NCBI GenBank assembly: GCA_026391355.1
Contig: JAPLDH010000077.1
Location: 62,001-126,000 of the forward strand
Length of the DNA stretch: 64,000 nucleotides
Origin: Bacteroidota bacterium
GTDB taxonomy: Bacteria > Bacteroidota > Bacteroidia > Bacteroidales > FEN-979
Direction: 5' to 3'
The position numbers were made by a program, and so were the translations under genes. Positions 8,951 through 18,120 of this stretch are shown piece after piece. How positions within the stretch are numbered: the first letter of the stretch is position 1; every line of letters begins with the position of its first letter. Below the pieces are notes generated by a model. That model had not been told where the DNA came from, ran no database searches, and saw only the letters and a list, made by a program, of their open reading frames with translations.

Positions 8951-11104
8951 CTATTTCCTGCTTTCAATAAGAATTTCCAGCAATTTAATACCCGCTTCCG
9001 GAATAACAGTTCCGGGGCCAAAGATGGCGACGGTTCCTGCTTTGTAGAGGGTATCATAATCCTGTGGTGGAATAACACCCCCCACGACCACCATGATATC
9101 TTCACGGCCGAGCTTTTTCAGCTCTCCGATCACCTGAGGTACAAGGGTTTTATGTCCTGCTGCAAGGCTTGACACACCAAGGATATGAACATCGTTTTCA
9201 ACTGCCTGTTTGGCAGCTTCCAAGGGGGTTTGGAACAGCGGACCAATATCGACGTCAAATCCGATATCGGCATACCCGGTGGCAACTACCTTAGCACCCC
9301 GGTCATGTCCATCCTGTCCCATTTTTGCGATCATGATGCGAGGCCGGCGACCTTCCAGTTCTGCAAATTTGTCAGCCAACTCGCGGGCTTTCTTAAAAGT
9401 CTCGTTATCCCCTGATTCAGCGGAATAAACACCTGAAATTGATCGAATCACAGCTTTGTACCTCCCGTAAACTTTTTCCAATGCATAAGAAATTTCTCCC
9501 AAAGTTGCCCGTTTCCTCGCTGCATCAATGGAAAGGGCAAGTAAATTCCCTGTTCCAGAGGAAGCTGCGGTTACCAGGGCATCCAGGGTTTTCTGTACTT
9601 CCCCGTTATCCCGTTCTGCTTTTAATTGTTGTAATCTCCTGACCTGTGATTCCCTCACTGCAGTATTATCCACCTCCAGCGTTTCAATGGGATCTTCTTT
9701 GCCAAGCCGGTTCATATTCACCCCGAGAATTTTATCTTTTCCTGAATCGATGCGGGCTTGTTTCCTTGCAGAAGCCTCCTCAATCCTTATCTTGGGAATA
9801 CCCGTTTCGATGGCCTTTGCCATTCCACCCAGTTCCTCGACCTCCTGGATCAATGCCCATGCTTTTATAGCTATCTCACCGGTCAATGATTCAACATAGT
9901 ATGAACCGGCCCAGGGATCGAGCGAACGACAAATGTTGGTCTCTTCCATAAGGTAAAGCTGGGTATTCCTGGAAATACGCGCAGAAAAATCAGTGGGCAA
10001 TGCAATGGCTTCGTCAAGCGAATTGGTATGCAACGATTGTGTGTGCCCCAGTGCGGCAGCCAATGCCTCAATGCACGTTCGGGCAACGTTATTGAAAGGA
10101 TCCTGCGCAGTAAGACTCCATCCTGAAGTCTGGCAATGGGCACGAAGGGCCATGGATTTTTCTTTCTTTGGGTTGAACTGCCTGACGATCTTCGACCACA
10201 ATAACCTTCCTGCCCTCATCTTGGCAATCTCCATAAAATGGTTCATTCCTACACCCCAGAAAAAGGAGAGGCGGGGTGCGAAACTGTCTATGTCAAGACC
10301 GGCATTGATGCCAGCCCTGAGATAATCCAACCCGTCAGCAAGGGTATATGCCAGTTCTATATCTGCCGTTGCCCCTGCTTCCTGCATATGATAACCACTG
10401 ATGCTGATAGAGTTGAATTTAGGCATGTACTTAGCTGTGTATTCAAAGATATCTGCAATGATCTTCATCGACGGGGTTGGGGGATAAATATACGTGTTCC
10501 TGACCATAAATTCCTTCAGAATATCATTTTGAATCGTTCCTGTAAGACATTCCATCGGAACACCCTGTTCCTCTGCAGCAACGATATAAAACGCAAGGAT
10601 CGGTAAAACAGCCCCGTTCATGGTCATCGATACAGACATCTTATCCAGTGGTATCTGGTCGAAGAGGATCTTCATATCAAGGATGGAATCGATCGCCACA
10701 CCTGCTTTTCCTACGTCCCCTACCACCCGCTCATGATCCGAATCATATCCGCGGTGGGTGGCCAGGTCAAAAGCAATGGAAAGACCTTTCTGTCCGGCCG
10801 CCAGGTTTCTACGGTAAAATGCATTTGACTCCTCTGCAGTCGAAAATCCCGCATACTGACGAATGGTCCATGGACGGGTTACATACATCGTCGAATAAGG
10901 TCCCCTTAAAAATGGCGTTAGCCCGGCAGCATAGTTCAGATGTTCAAGGGTCTCAAGATCATTTTCCTGGTAAACTGGTTTGATCGGAATTTGTTCCGGG
11001 GTCATGAAGAACTCCTTGATCCCATGTTTTTTTTCCCATTCCCTGAAATTCATCTCGTTTGATGAACCTGTCCTGAAATCAATATCTTTAAAATCGGGTC
11101 TCAT
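8951..11104 (-). CDS. mutB: Methylmalonyl-CoA mutase, large (catalytic) subunit
   Basis: A 717-residue B12-dependent mutase that interconverts succinyl-CoA and (R)-methylmalonyl-CoA. Bacteroidota use it to make propionate from succinate, or to degrade propionyl-CoA. The N-terminal TIM-barrel substrate domain covers about 1-540. It contains [11 protein letters not shown] and the [14 protein letters not shown] region typical of the catalytic subunit. The C-terminal B12-binding domain (about 587-717) has the D-x-H-x-x-G motif DGHDRG at 598-603, with H600 as lower axial cobalt ligand, and the later GGVIPPQD strand. It follows mutA after 65 bases and precedes the M16 peptidase by 3 bases. Epimerase and GTPase (MeaB) partners are not in the window. 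Confidence 0.97.
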   Translation of the reverse strand: MRPDFKDIDFRTGSSNEMNFREWEKKHGIKEFFMTPEQIPIKPVYQENDLETLEHLNYAAGLTPFLRGPYSTMYVTRPWTIRQYAGFSTAEESNAFYRRNLAAGQKGLSIAFDLATHRGYDSDHERVVGDVGKAGVAIDSILDMKILFDQIPLDKMSVSMTMNGAVLPILAFYIVAAEEQGVPMECLTGTIQNDILKEFMVRNTYIYPPTPSMKIIADIFEYTAKYMPKFNSISISGYHMQEAGATADIELAYTLADGLDYLRAGINAGLDIDSFAPRLSFFWGVGMNHFMEIAKMRAGRLLWSKIVRQFNPKKEKSMALRAHCQTSGWSLTAQDPFNNVARTCIEALAAALGHTQSLHTNSLDEAIALPTDFSARISRNTQLYLMEETNICRSLDPWAGSYYVESLTGEIAIKAWALIQEVEELGGMAKAIETGIPKIRIEEASARKQARIDSGKDKILGVNMNRLGKEDPIETLEVDNTAVRESQVRRLQQLKAERDNGEVQKTLDALVTAASSGTGNLLALSIDAARKRATLGEISYALEKVYGRYKAVIRSISGVYSAESGDNETFKKARELADKFAELEGRRPRIMIAKMGQDGHDRGAKVVATGYADIGFDVDIGPLFQTPLEAAKQAVENDVHILGVSSLAAGHKTLVPQVIGELKKLGREDIMVVVGGVIPPQDYDTLYKAGTVAIFGPGTVIPEAGIKLLEILIESRK

Positions 11105-11169
11105 ATATAGTAAAAACTACTGTTCATTTGAATTTATATTCAGGCTTGTTTACTTTTCCAACAGAGATG

Positions 11170-13059
11170 CTATAGTATTCCAAGCTTTTTGTGGTATTTT
11201 GCAAGTGTTTCAATAAGATTGCTCCTGAGGTGAATGAAATCATCGATCCCTGCTTCTTTCAGGCTGTCGATGATCTCATTTGGGTATCCTGCAATAATGA
11301 CAATCTTCCCCGGATCCTGTCCTTTGATTCCTTTGCAGATTTCAGGTGCTAATAGCGTGTATTCATTGTCGGAGCTACAAATAACAATGATCTCTGAACA
11401 TGATTGAACGGCTGCTTCCACCCCTTCCTCAACGGTTGAAAAACCAGGATTATCAATGATCTCATAACCGGCAATGCCAAAGAAATTGGTTGCGAAAGCC
11501 GCCCTTGCTTTCCTCATTGCAAGATTACCAATGGTAAAGAGGAAAATCGATGGTTTTTTATTTCCATTCCTGATATGCCTTTCAGTAGCAAGGCGCAATG
11601 TTTCAAAAACCTCTGTAGATCTTGAAATTTTCAACTTTTTGTAAGGAACGGCCGGTTCTTTAACATTTTCATCGTGAACTCTTTCAATCTTTTCCAGCAT
11701 ATTTTCAAGCAGGTTCGGGTATTGGTTGGTTCCGATGCTCACTGTTTTCCGTTGGATGATATCGGTGCTTTTCTTCCTGCAGCTTTTTTCAACTTCAACC
11801 TGGACAAACCCTGATTTAATGCAGGCAATCATCCCGCCTTTCTCTTCAACAAGTTTGAAAAGGTTCCAGGCTTGAAAGGCGATGGAATCAGTCAGGCTTT
11901 CAATATAATAGGAACCTGCGGCAGGGTCAATCGTCTTATCAAGATGAGATTCTTCTTTAAAGATCAGTTGCTGGTTCCTGGCAATCCTCAAGGAAAAATC
12001 ATCCGGATCTTTATAGGTCAGATCAAAAGGTAAAATAGAGATTGAATCTGCATTTCCAATGGCTGCAGCCATTCCTTCAGTAGTTGTTCGCAGCATGTTC
12101 ACAAATGGATCATAGATAGTCTTATTCCGCATGGATGTTACAGAATGGATAAACATGTTCATTGAGCCCTGGTTCTCAGGGTGATATTGTTCCACGATCT
12201 TTGCCCATAACAACCGGGCTGCACGTAGTTTGGCTATCTCAAGGAAATAGTCGGATCCCGTAGCAAGACAAAACTGAATCCGGGGAGCGATCACATCTGC
12301 AGAGAACCCTTTTGAAACAAGCTCCGACAAGTACTCGTGCCCTGAAGCAAGACTGAATGCCAATTCCTGCACAAGGGTTGAACCTGCATCCTGATAATAA
12401 TGTCCGTTCACCGTGATTACCTTCATTTCCGGCAACCGCTTATATGCCGTGTTGATCAGATATTCGGCCTCCTCAAAATTATTGTTTCCGGAGAAACAGG
12501 AATTACCTGTCAGCAATAAAAAGCTGATGGGATCAAAATTGATCGAGCCTGAAATCTTTTCACCACCCAATTGCCGATGACCAACCTCATAGATGAAAAG
12601 CTCAAGGGTAAGTGGATAAGAACGTGATGAAATAAAATGTATTCCGGTCCTGGTAAGATCAATACCTTCCAGCAGCTGGTTTATCTGTTTATGTGTGGTG
12701 ATCTCCTTCACGTTAAATCCTACTGCATCTGTACCTTTAGCAATCGCTTCCAAGGCAAGACGGTTGGCCTCGTGAAGGTCGGCTGAATGAAAATCCTGAC
12801 GAATGATCCAGTTATTTCTCTGGTTTTTATTCCCCCTTACAAACGGATAATCACCAGGTAAACTCCTCAGATATTCCAGGTTCTCCAGGTCTTCACCACG
12901 ATAATAAGGCCTTACATCAAAACCTTCATCCGTCTTCCAGATCAGCTTTTTATCGTAATCAGCCCCTTTTAAATCATATCGAATCAGTTCTTCCCATTGC
13001 TCTGTAGAAACCGGCGGAAATTCGGAAAACAGGTGTTTATTTTTTTCTTGTGGATCCAT
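11170..13059 (-). CDS. mutA: Methylmalonyl-CoA mutase, small subunit
   Basis: A 629-residue paralogue of MutB that forms the non-catalytic subunit of the heterodimer. The barrel domain is recognisable (WIIRQDF, GSYYIESLTD, the DPAAG motif). The C-terminal B12-like domain (about 500-629) has lost the D-x-H-x-x-G motif, reading FTIGNLAMRKARAAF there, so it cannot bind cobalamin in the usual way. This is normal for MutA. The length is close to known MutA subunits (about 620-640). It is the first gene of the mutA-mutB-M16 unit, with a palindrome and a -7-like box just upstream (13102-13136). Confidence 0.95.
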   Translation of the reverse strand: MDPQEKNKHLFSEFPPVSTEQWEELIRYDLKGADYDKKLIWKTDEGFDVRPYYRGEDLENLEYLRSLPGDYPFVRGNKNQRNNWIIRQDFHSADLHEANRLALEAIAKGTDAVGFNVKEITTHKQINQLLEGIDLTRTGIHFISSRSYPLTLELFIYEVGHRQLGGEKISGSINFDPISFLLLTGNSCFSGNNNFEEAEYLINTAYKRLPEMKVITVNGHYYQDAGSTLVQELAFSLASGHEYLSELVSKGFSADVIAPRIQFCLATGSDYFLEIAKLRAARLLWAKIVEQYHPENQGSMNMFIHSVTSMRNKTIYDPFVNMLRTTTEGMAAAIGNADSISILPFDLTYKDPDDFSLRIARNQQLIFKEESHLDKTIDPAAGSYYIESLTDSIAFQAWNLFKLVEEKGGMIACIKSGFVQVEVEKSCRKKSTDIIQRKTVSIGTNQYPNLLENMLEKIERVHDENVKEPAVPYKKLKISRSTEVFETLRLATERHIRNGNKKPSIFLFTIGNLAMRKARAAFATNFFGIAGYEIIDNPGFSTVEEGVEAAVQSCSEIIVICSSDNEYTLLAPEICKGIKGQDPGKIVIIAGYPNEIIDSLKEAGIDDFIHLRSNLIETLAKYHKKLGIL

Positions 13060-13101
13060 GATAATGGATGGAATTATTATATATAAATGATTTTTAATGT
13101 A

Positions 13102-13136
13102 TTACGAATAATTTCGTAAAATTCACTGCAAATTTA
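13102..13136 (-). promoter_or_regulatory. Palindrome and -7-like box upstream of mutA
   Basis: A perfect 7-base inverted repeat TTACGAA-taat-TTCGTAA occupies 13102-13119. Just upstream in the minus direction, TAAATTTG (plus-strand 13129-13136) matches the Bacteroidota -7 box, with only a weak TTTC at the -33 position. Transcription would start within or next to the palindrome, about 50-60 bases before the mutA ATG. The palindrome could be an operator or a small leader hairpin (inference). Confidence 0.4.
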
Positions 13137-13841
13137 AGGATTTATTTCCTTCCTGAAATTACCGCACCGGCTAAGGGAACTACTATTCAGTCTGAACCTC
13201 AGATAGCATATCTTTTTACCTGCTTCCAGCCAGATATTCTCATAATAGGTTTGTATCATCGTCGCTTCTTCCTCTGTTTCATGGCTGTAAAGATCTTCTG
13301 ATTGAAACAGTAACTGATGTTTCTCCCTTATTATCAGGTTCAGTGTATAGTCATAAAATTCCCTGTTATCGGTCTTCAGGTGGATGATCCCCCCGGGAAT
13401 CAATATTTTCCTATATCTTTCAAGGAATACGGGTGCAGTAAGACGCCTCCTCTCCTTTGCAGGCTGGGGATCGGGAAACGTGATCCATATTTCCGATACC
13501 TCTTCCTGTCCGAAAAACCTTTCTAAATGATCGATCTGGGCACGGATAAAGGCGACATTTTTCAATCCCTTTTCTTCAACAGTCTTACATCCTCGCCAGA
13601 GACGTGCCCCTTTCAAATCCATCCCTATAAAATTCAGGTGGGGAGATTTCAAAGCAAGTCCGATTGTATATTCTCCTTTGCCACATCCCAGTTCCAATAC
13701 AATTGGATTTTCATTGTGAAAATAACCGGCATTCCAACTTGAACGCAAATAATGATCAGCACTCAGTTCATGATAACGAACCTGGAAAAGATGTGGAAAG
13801 CCAAGGTTCTCGCGGAAATGGATCAGCTTTTTCTTAGGCAC
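13134..13841 (-). CDS. trmB: tRNA (guanine-46-N7)-methyltransferase
   Basis: A 235-residue class I methyltransferase that makes m7G46 in the tRNA variable loop. The SAM motif LELGCGKGEYTIGLA (49-63), FIGMDLKG, and the TrmB signature WITFPDPQPAKERRR (about 119-133) followed by HLKTDN identify it clearly. The length is normal for the family. It is encoded 7 bases after the HU/SPOR gene and probably shares its message. Confidence 0.95.
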   Translation of the reverse strand: MPKKKLIHFRENLGFPHLFQVRYHELSADHYLRSSWNAGYFHNENPIVLELGCGKGEYTIGLALKSPHLNFIGMDLKGARLWRGCKTVEEKGLKNVAFIRAQIDHLERFFGQEEVSEIWITFPDPQPAKERRRLTAPVFLERYRKILIPGGIIHLKTDNREFYDYTLNLIIREKHQLLFQSEDLYSHETEEEATMIQTYYENIWLEAGKKICYLRFRLNSSSLSRCGNFRKEINP

Positions 13842-13848
13842 GGCATTC

Positions 13849-14835
13849 TCACTTTTCGAGCAACCATGCTCCTGGAAATCCTTTTGAGCGGGTGTTGTTC
13901 ATACCAACCATCGCCTGTTCCCTGTCCTGATATTCCTTGATGCTGACCCTGTACAAACCTGATTTTGTCTGTCCTGCAAGGGAAGCCATATTTCCGTCCT
14001 GGATAAGTTGATCAATCAACCTTTCTGCATTCCCTTTAATCTTGAATGCTCCAACAATGATGGCGAAACCTCCTGATTCATCATGAATGGGATTTACAAG
14101 GGGGGATATTCCTGACTGCAGTAATCCTCTGGAGTTCCATTGAGGTCCTCTTATTGACCCGTAGGTGATCCGATTCCTTTTTTCCGGAACAGGAGAAGAA
14201 ACCTCCGAACTACTGCCGGAATTTAAAAACCCGGAATAATTAAATGGGATACGCTGAATTTTGTCGAAATTGGTAATACCCAATATAGCTGCTGCTCCAA
14301 TCGGAATAGCAAGCATTGCCGCCCATTTATAAGTTCTGGAGAGTATTCTCTTACCTGAACCCTGCGATTCAATATACTTTGTGAATTTTTTCTCAATCCG
14401 CTTGTGAATCTTTTTTCGCTGAACAGGTAACGAAACAAAAGAGCTGAGTCCAAATGCATCTGCCAGGTAGTTGATGGTCCGGTCCTGTTCAAACTGTATA
14501 TTTCCTTCTTTATCCTTAAATAATTTGCCAACCCCGGGAATATCCAATCCGTTTGCTTTCTTAAACATTGCGTTGCAATTCTCAACATAAACCCTGATCT
14601 GGCGGTTTGCTTCATCAAAGGAAATATTTTCCCTGCTAACCATCCTGCTCGCCAATAAACCATCATTCTGCTTCAGGGTAACATTAAAAAGCAATGATTT
14701 TGAAGGGGGCAAAAAGGTATGATGAACCGGATGAATATTGGCAGGGGTATAATTCCCAATGAATCCGCCAAACCCTGGTATGATCACACAATCATACTCA
14801 TATAACAAATCCGGAATGCATTGTTCAACATTCAT
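13849..14835 (-). CDS. HU-CCDC81 / SPOR domain envelope protein
   Basis: A 328-residue protein of a Bacteroidota-specific architecture. Residues 1-130 resemble the HU-CCDC81 domain pair (start EQCIPDLLYEYDCVIIPGFGGF, with a later GVGKLF). A basic linker, one transmembrane helix at about 171-187 (AAMLAIPIGAAAILGI) and a low-complexity region follow. The C-terminal SPOR domain spans about 250-328 (GFAIIVGAFKIKGNAE onwards). SPOR domains bind denuded peptidoglycan glycan strands, often at the division site. The HU-like part would sit in the cytosol, so the protein could tie DNA or another cytosolic partner to the cell wall (inference). It precedes trmB in the same direction. Confidence 0.85.
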   Translation of the reverse strand: MNVEQCIPDLLYEYDCVIIPGFGGFIGNYTPANIHPVHHTFLPPSKSLLFNVTLKQNDGLLASRMVSRENISFDEANRQIRVYVENCNAMFKKANGLDIPGVGKLFKDKEGNIQFEQDRTINYLADAFGLSSFVSLPVQRKKIHKRIEKKFTKYIESQGSGKRILSRTYKWAAMLAIPIGAAAILGITNFDKIQRIPFNYSGFLNSGSSSEVSSPVPEKRNRITYGSIRGPQWNSRGLLQSGISPLVNPIHDESGGFAIIVGAFKIKGNAERLIDQLIQDGNMASLAGQTKSGLYRVSIKEYQDREQAMVGMNNTRSKGFPGAWLLEK

Positions 14836-14880
14836 GATGGCATTTTTTCAGGCTACGAATGTATAAATTATAAAACTGAA

Positions 14881-15633
14881 TTATTCCCCGGTGTTAGTAA
14901 TTTGTAATAAATCGTCGGGGGTATCAATTGCAATGCTTTCAAATTCAGTTTTTCGCGTATGAATTGAAAAACCATTCTCCAGCCATCTGAGTTGTTCAAG
15001 GGATTCTGCCCGTTCCAGGGATGATTCGGGTAAGCTGGTTATCTTCCTCAGAATAACCGGAGTATATCCGTATATCCCAATATGTTTGTAAAATATATGT
15101 TGCGGTAACCGGTTCTCTTTTTTGATTCCCCTCAGAAAGGGAACAGGAAAACGGCTGAAATAGATGGCCTTTGCATAGTTATCAATGATCACTTTCACCA
15201 CATTCGGATTATCAAGGTCATCACCGGTTGTGATCTTTTTTATCAGGGTCGATAATTCAACCCTTGAATCCTGGAAACATTCTGCCAATTGTGTGATCTG
15301 CTCCGGGTTTATAAATGGTTCATCCCCCTGGATATTAATAATGACATCAAATTGCTTGTGTTCCCTGCGGAATAATGTATCCACTACTTCATTGCATCTT
15401 TCGGTTCCACTCTGATGGTGTTGGGATGTCATCAGAACTTTGCCTCCAAAACCGGCAACATGGTCATATATTCGTTCATCATCCGTAGCCACAATAATGT
15501 CCGATAGTAACTGACACCGGGAAACCCGGTCATAAACACGCTGAATCATCGATTTACCGTATATCATGGAAAGGGGTTTCCCAGGAAATCTGGAGGAGGC
15601 AAAGCGTGCAGGTATAATTCCCAGAATATTCAT
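14881..15633 (-). CDS. kdsB: 3-deoxy-manno-octulosonate cytidylyltransferase (CMP-Kdo synthetase)
   Basis: A 250-residue enzyme that activates Kdo with CTP for lipopolysaccharide inner core assembly. The N-terminal nucleotide-binding signature IPARFASSRFPGKPL (7-21) is intact. IVATDDERI, NIQGDEPFI and RFPVPFLR follow in the expected order. The length matches the family (about 250). The gene lies 6 bases after the deoxynucleoside kinase gene, so the two are likely co-transcribed. It indicates a Kdo-containing LPS. Confidence 0.97.
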   Translation of the reverse strand: MNILGIIPARFASSRFPGKPLSMIYGKSMIQRVYDRVSRCQLLSDIIVATDDERIYDHVAGFGGKVLMTSQHHQSGTERCNEVVDTLFRREHKQFDVIINIQGDEPFINPEQITQLAECFQDSRVELSTLIKKITTGDDLDNPNVVKVIIDNYAKAIYFSRFPVPFLRGIKKENRLPQHIFYKHIGIYGYTPVILRKITSLPESSLERAESLEQLRWLENGFSIHTRKTEFESIAIDTPDDLLQITNTGE

Positions 15634-15639
15634 TGTGTG

Positions 15640-16254
15640 TTAAAAAAGTCCGTGAAGCTGCGCATTTATACGTTCGATCACCTTTCCCAGATCTTCAGGA
15701 TTTTCTTCAATATTCAGATTATCAACATCTACAATCAGCAGTTTACTTAACTTATACTCATTGATCCAGTCTTCATAGCGATCATTAAGTCCTTTCAGGT
15801 AATCCAGGCGTATTGCGCTTTCGTATTCCCTTCCCCGTTTCTGAATCTGATTCACCAGGGTGGGAACACTTGCCTTTAAGTAAATCAGGAGATCGGGCGC
15901 CTGGATGAGTGAGTTCATAAGTTCAAACAAGGAAATGTAGTTGTTATAATCGCGTGTGCTCATCAGGTTCATGGCAAGCAGGTTTGGTGCAAAAATGAAT
16001 GCATCTTCATAAATCGTCCTGTCCTGGATAACCGTTTTACCGGATTCCCTGATTTTGATGATCTTCCTGAAACGGTGATTCAGAAAGTAGATTTGAAGAT
16101 TGAACGACCACCTTTGCATATCTTCATAGAAACTGTTAAGGTATGGATTTGATTCAATATCTTCATAATTTGGTTCCCACCCAAAATGCTTTGAAAGTAA
16201 ACGAGTCAAAGTGGTTTTCCCTGACCCAATATTCCCTGCTACCGCAATATGCAT
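15640..16254 (-). CDS. Deoxynucleoside kinase (deoxyadenosine/deoxyguanosine kinase family)
   Basis: A 204-residue P-loop kinase that phosphorylates deoxynucleosides in the salvage pathway. The Walker A motif GNIGSGKTT lies at 7-15. The dNK signatures follow: QRWSFNLQIYFLNHRF (substrate pocket), QDRTIYEDAFIFA (the E/D-R-S/T motif) and the lid RGREYES. Substrate choice cannot be read from the sequence alone. It sits between the GH3 gene and kdsB on the same strand. Confidence 0.9.
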   Translation of the reverse strand: MHIAVAGNIGSGKTTLTRLLSKHFGWEPNYEDIESNPYLNSFYEDMQRWSFNLQIYFLNHRFRKIIKIRESGKTVIQDRTIYEDAFIFAPNLLAMNLMSTRDYNNYISLFELMNSLIQAPDLLIYLKASVPTLVNQIQKRGREYESAIRLDYLKGLNDRYEDWINEYKLSKLLIVDVDNLNIEENPEDLGKVIERINAQLHGLF

Positions 16255-16302
16255 ATCCTGATGTGTTAGTTCATTCTTATCATTAATTTCTGCTTCCGGG
16301 AT

Positions 16303-17868
16303 TTATTTTCCCGGTACTGACAATTGGTTGTTCAGTTCCTCTTTTGGATCCATTTCAACCATTGCAAGGATCTCATCCACATACTTCCTTTCATTGGCAA
16401 GCCGGGGTACTTTATACTGCCCACCGAGACGCCCTTTCGACTTCAGCCAATTGTAGAAGGTATTTGATGGCATAACATGAACCAGCGGTTCATTGAGGAT
16501 CATATTGCAATAACGCTTGGCTTCGTAATCCGAGTTCAGTGATTTCAGTGCATTATCCAGGGTATTGGTAAAATACCCGATATTTTCCGGTGGTTTCTCA
16601 AATTCTATAAGCCATTCATGTGCGCCCTTGGTTGCACCTTTCAGGTACACAGGCGCTACAGTATATTCAGTAATCATTGCATTACATCTCTCACAGGCAA
16701 TTGCAATAGCCTTTTCGGCATTATCTATGATCAGCTCTTCACCGAAGGCATTGATAAAATTCCGGGTCCTGCCTGTAATCTTGATACGATATGGATCAAG
16801 GGTTGTAAATGTAACCGTATCACCAATAATATATCGCCACAAACCTCCATTTGTGGTAATTACCATCGCATAATTTGGCCCGGATTCAACTTCACCAAGG
16901 GTCAGCACCTTAGGATTGTCAGACCCGATCTCCTCAATTGGAATAAACTCATAATAAATACCATAATCGAGCATCAGGAGCATATCTTCTGTCTCGTTCC
17001 TGTCCTGGATACCAAAAAACCCCTCAGAAGCATTGTACACCTCAAGATAATTGACCTTTCTGTCGGAAAAAAGATTTCTGAACTGGTCACGGTATGGGCC
17101 GAAATTTACCCCTCCATGAATGAACAGTTCGAAATTCGGCCATACATCTAAAATGGTTTGTTTACCTGATATCTCCAGCACCCGCCTGAATAATAATAAG
17201 GTCCAGGAAGGAACCCCTGAGCAACTTGTCACATTATGCGAAAGAGTAGCTCTGGCCATTTTATCAATTTTACTTTCCCATTCATCCATCAGGGCAATCG
17301 ACAAACCTGGGGTCCTCCTGTATTCTACCCAGAAAGGAAGGTTCTGAATGATGATCGCAGAAAGATCTCCTTCATAATAATAGGATTCATTATTGATCTC
17401 ATTGATATGGTGACTTCCTCCCATTGCGATACCAAGTCCGTCGAATATTATGGATTCAGGATGGTTGCTGCAGTATATGGAAAGGAGGTCCTTCCCCCCT
17501 TTGAAATGACATTCCTCCAATGCCTCCATACTTACGGGGATGTACTTACTTTTGTCACTTGTGGTTCCTGATGATTTGGCAAACCATTTGATCTCTGTAG
17601 GCCACAAAATATTCTGTTCTCCCTTCCGGAGCCTCTCAATGGAAGGTTTTAACGAATCATAATCATTTAGTGGTATAATGTTCCTGAATTTCTCAGGAGT
17701 ATCAATCGACCGGAAATCATATTTTTTTCCCCATTCAGTATTCCTCGCAGTAACCAGGAGATTCTTAAGCCAATCAGATTGAACCTCCAGAGGATATTTC
17801 ATAAAAAGCTCAATCTGGTGAATTCTTTGCTTCATCAACCAGGAAATGACTGAATTTATCAGTGCCAT
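16303..17868 (-). CDS. GH3 superfamily acyl-adenylating protein
   Basis: A protein of about 521 residues of the bacterial GH3 family, named after plant auxin-conjugating enzymes that adenylate an acid and pass it to an amino acid. The family pattern is seen in SSGTTSDKSKYIPVS (ATP loop), EVYNASEGFFGIQD (acyl/adenylate site), MLDYGIYYEFIP and YRIGDT-like RYIIGDTV. I place the start at the ATG at 17868 because family homology begins with INSVISWLMKQRIHQIE. A TTG at 17898 would add 10 residues, but it overlaps a -7-like box. Substrates of bacterial GH3 proteins are mostly unknown. The gene is first in the run GH3, dNK, kdsB. Confidence 0.88.
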   Translation of the reverse strand: MALINSVISWLMKQRIHQIELFMKYPLEVQSDWLKNLLVTARNTEWGKKYDFRSIDTPEKFRNIIPLNDYDSLKPSIERLRKGEQNILWPTEIKWFAKSSGTTSDKSKYIPVSMEALEECHFKGGKDLLSIYCSNHPESIIFDGLGIAMGGSHHINEINNESYYYEGDLSAIIIQNLPFWVEYRRTPGLSIALMDEWESKIDKMARATLSHNVTSCSGVPSWTLLLFRRVLEISGKQTILDVWPNFELFIHGGVNFGPYRDQFRNLFSDRKVNYLEVYNASEGFFGIQDRNETEDMLLMLDYGIYYEFIPIEEIGSDNPKVLTLGEVESGPNYAMVITTNGGLWRYIIGDTVTFTTLDPYRIKITGRTRNFINAFGEELIIDNAEKAIAIACERCNAMITEYTVAPVYLKGATKGAHEWLIEFEKPPENIGYFTNTLDNALKSLNSDYEAKRYCNMILNEPLVHVMPSNTFYNWLKSKGRLGGQYKVPRLANERKYVDEILAMVEMDPKEELNNQLSVPGK

Positions 17869-17895
17869 AGAAGCTGTGTCTGTCTGTTGAATTTT

Positions 17896-17903
17896 CAAAA
17901 ATA
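17896..17903 (-). promoter_or_regulatory. -7-like promoter box before the GH3 gene
   Basis: On the minus strand TATTTTTG matches the TAnnTTTG box 28 bases before the preferred GH3 ATG at 17868. No good -33 TTTG is seen at the right distance, so this is a weak call. It favours the ATG over the upstream TTG, which lies within the box. Confidence 0.35.
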
Positions 17904-17959
17904 CAACATTAAAAATAACTCTTTATATAAAAATTTCAAACAGAACTCTAAAAATCATT

Positions 17960-17967
17960 TACATTTG
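17960..17967 (+). promoter_or_regulatory. -7-like promoter box before the response regulator gene
   Basis: TACATTTG matches the Bacteroidota -7 box on the plus strand. A TTTC lies 22 bases upstream as a poor -33 box. It would give a leader of about 145 bases before the ATG at 18121. The region 17899-18120 otherwise shows no gene. Confidence 0.35.
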
Positions 17968-18120
17968 TATGGGAAATGGAGGTCAACTATCTAACATTAC
18001 TGAAATAATATGCTGTTTATCAGATATGTTCAACATAACATAAGTGTGTGAATAAAACGGGTTACAACGATTTAAACAGAGAATTAAGTTTTAATAAATC
18101 AATCAATAAAAAATTTCAAA

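Noticed and set aside
11105-11169. Cobalamin riboswitch near the mut genes
   Set aside because: The gaps before mutA and mutB are too short and lack the B12-box GCCACTG-like sequence.
16618-17151. A 177-codon plus-strand open frame opposite the GH3 gene
   Set aside because: It is antisense to a complete GH3 protein and shows no domain.
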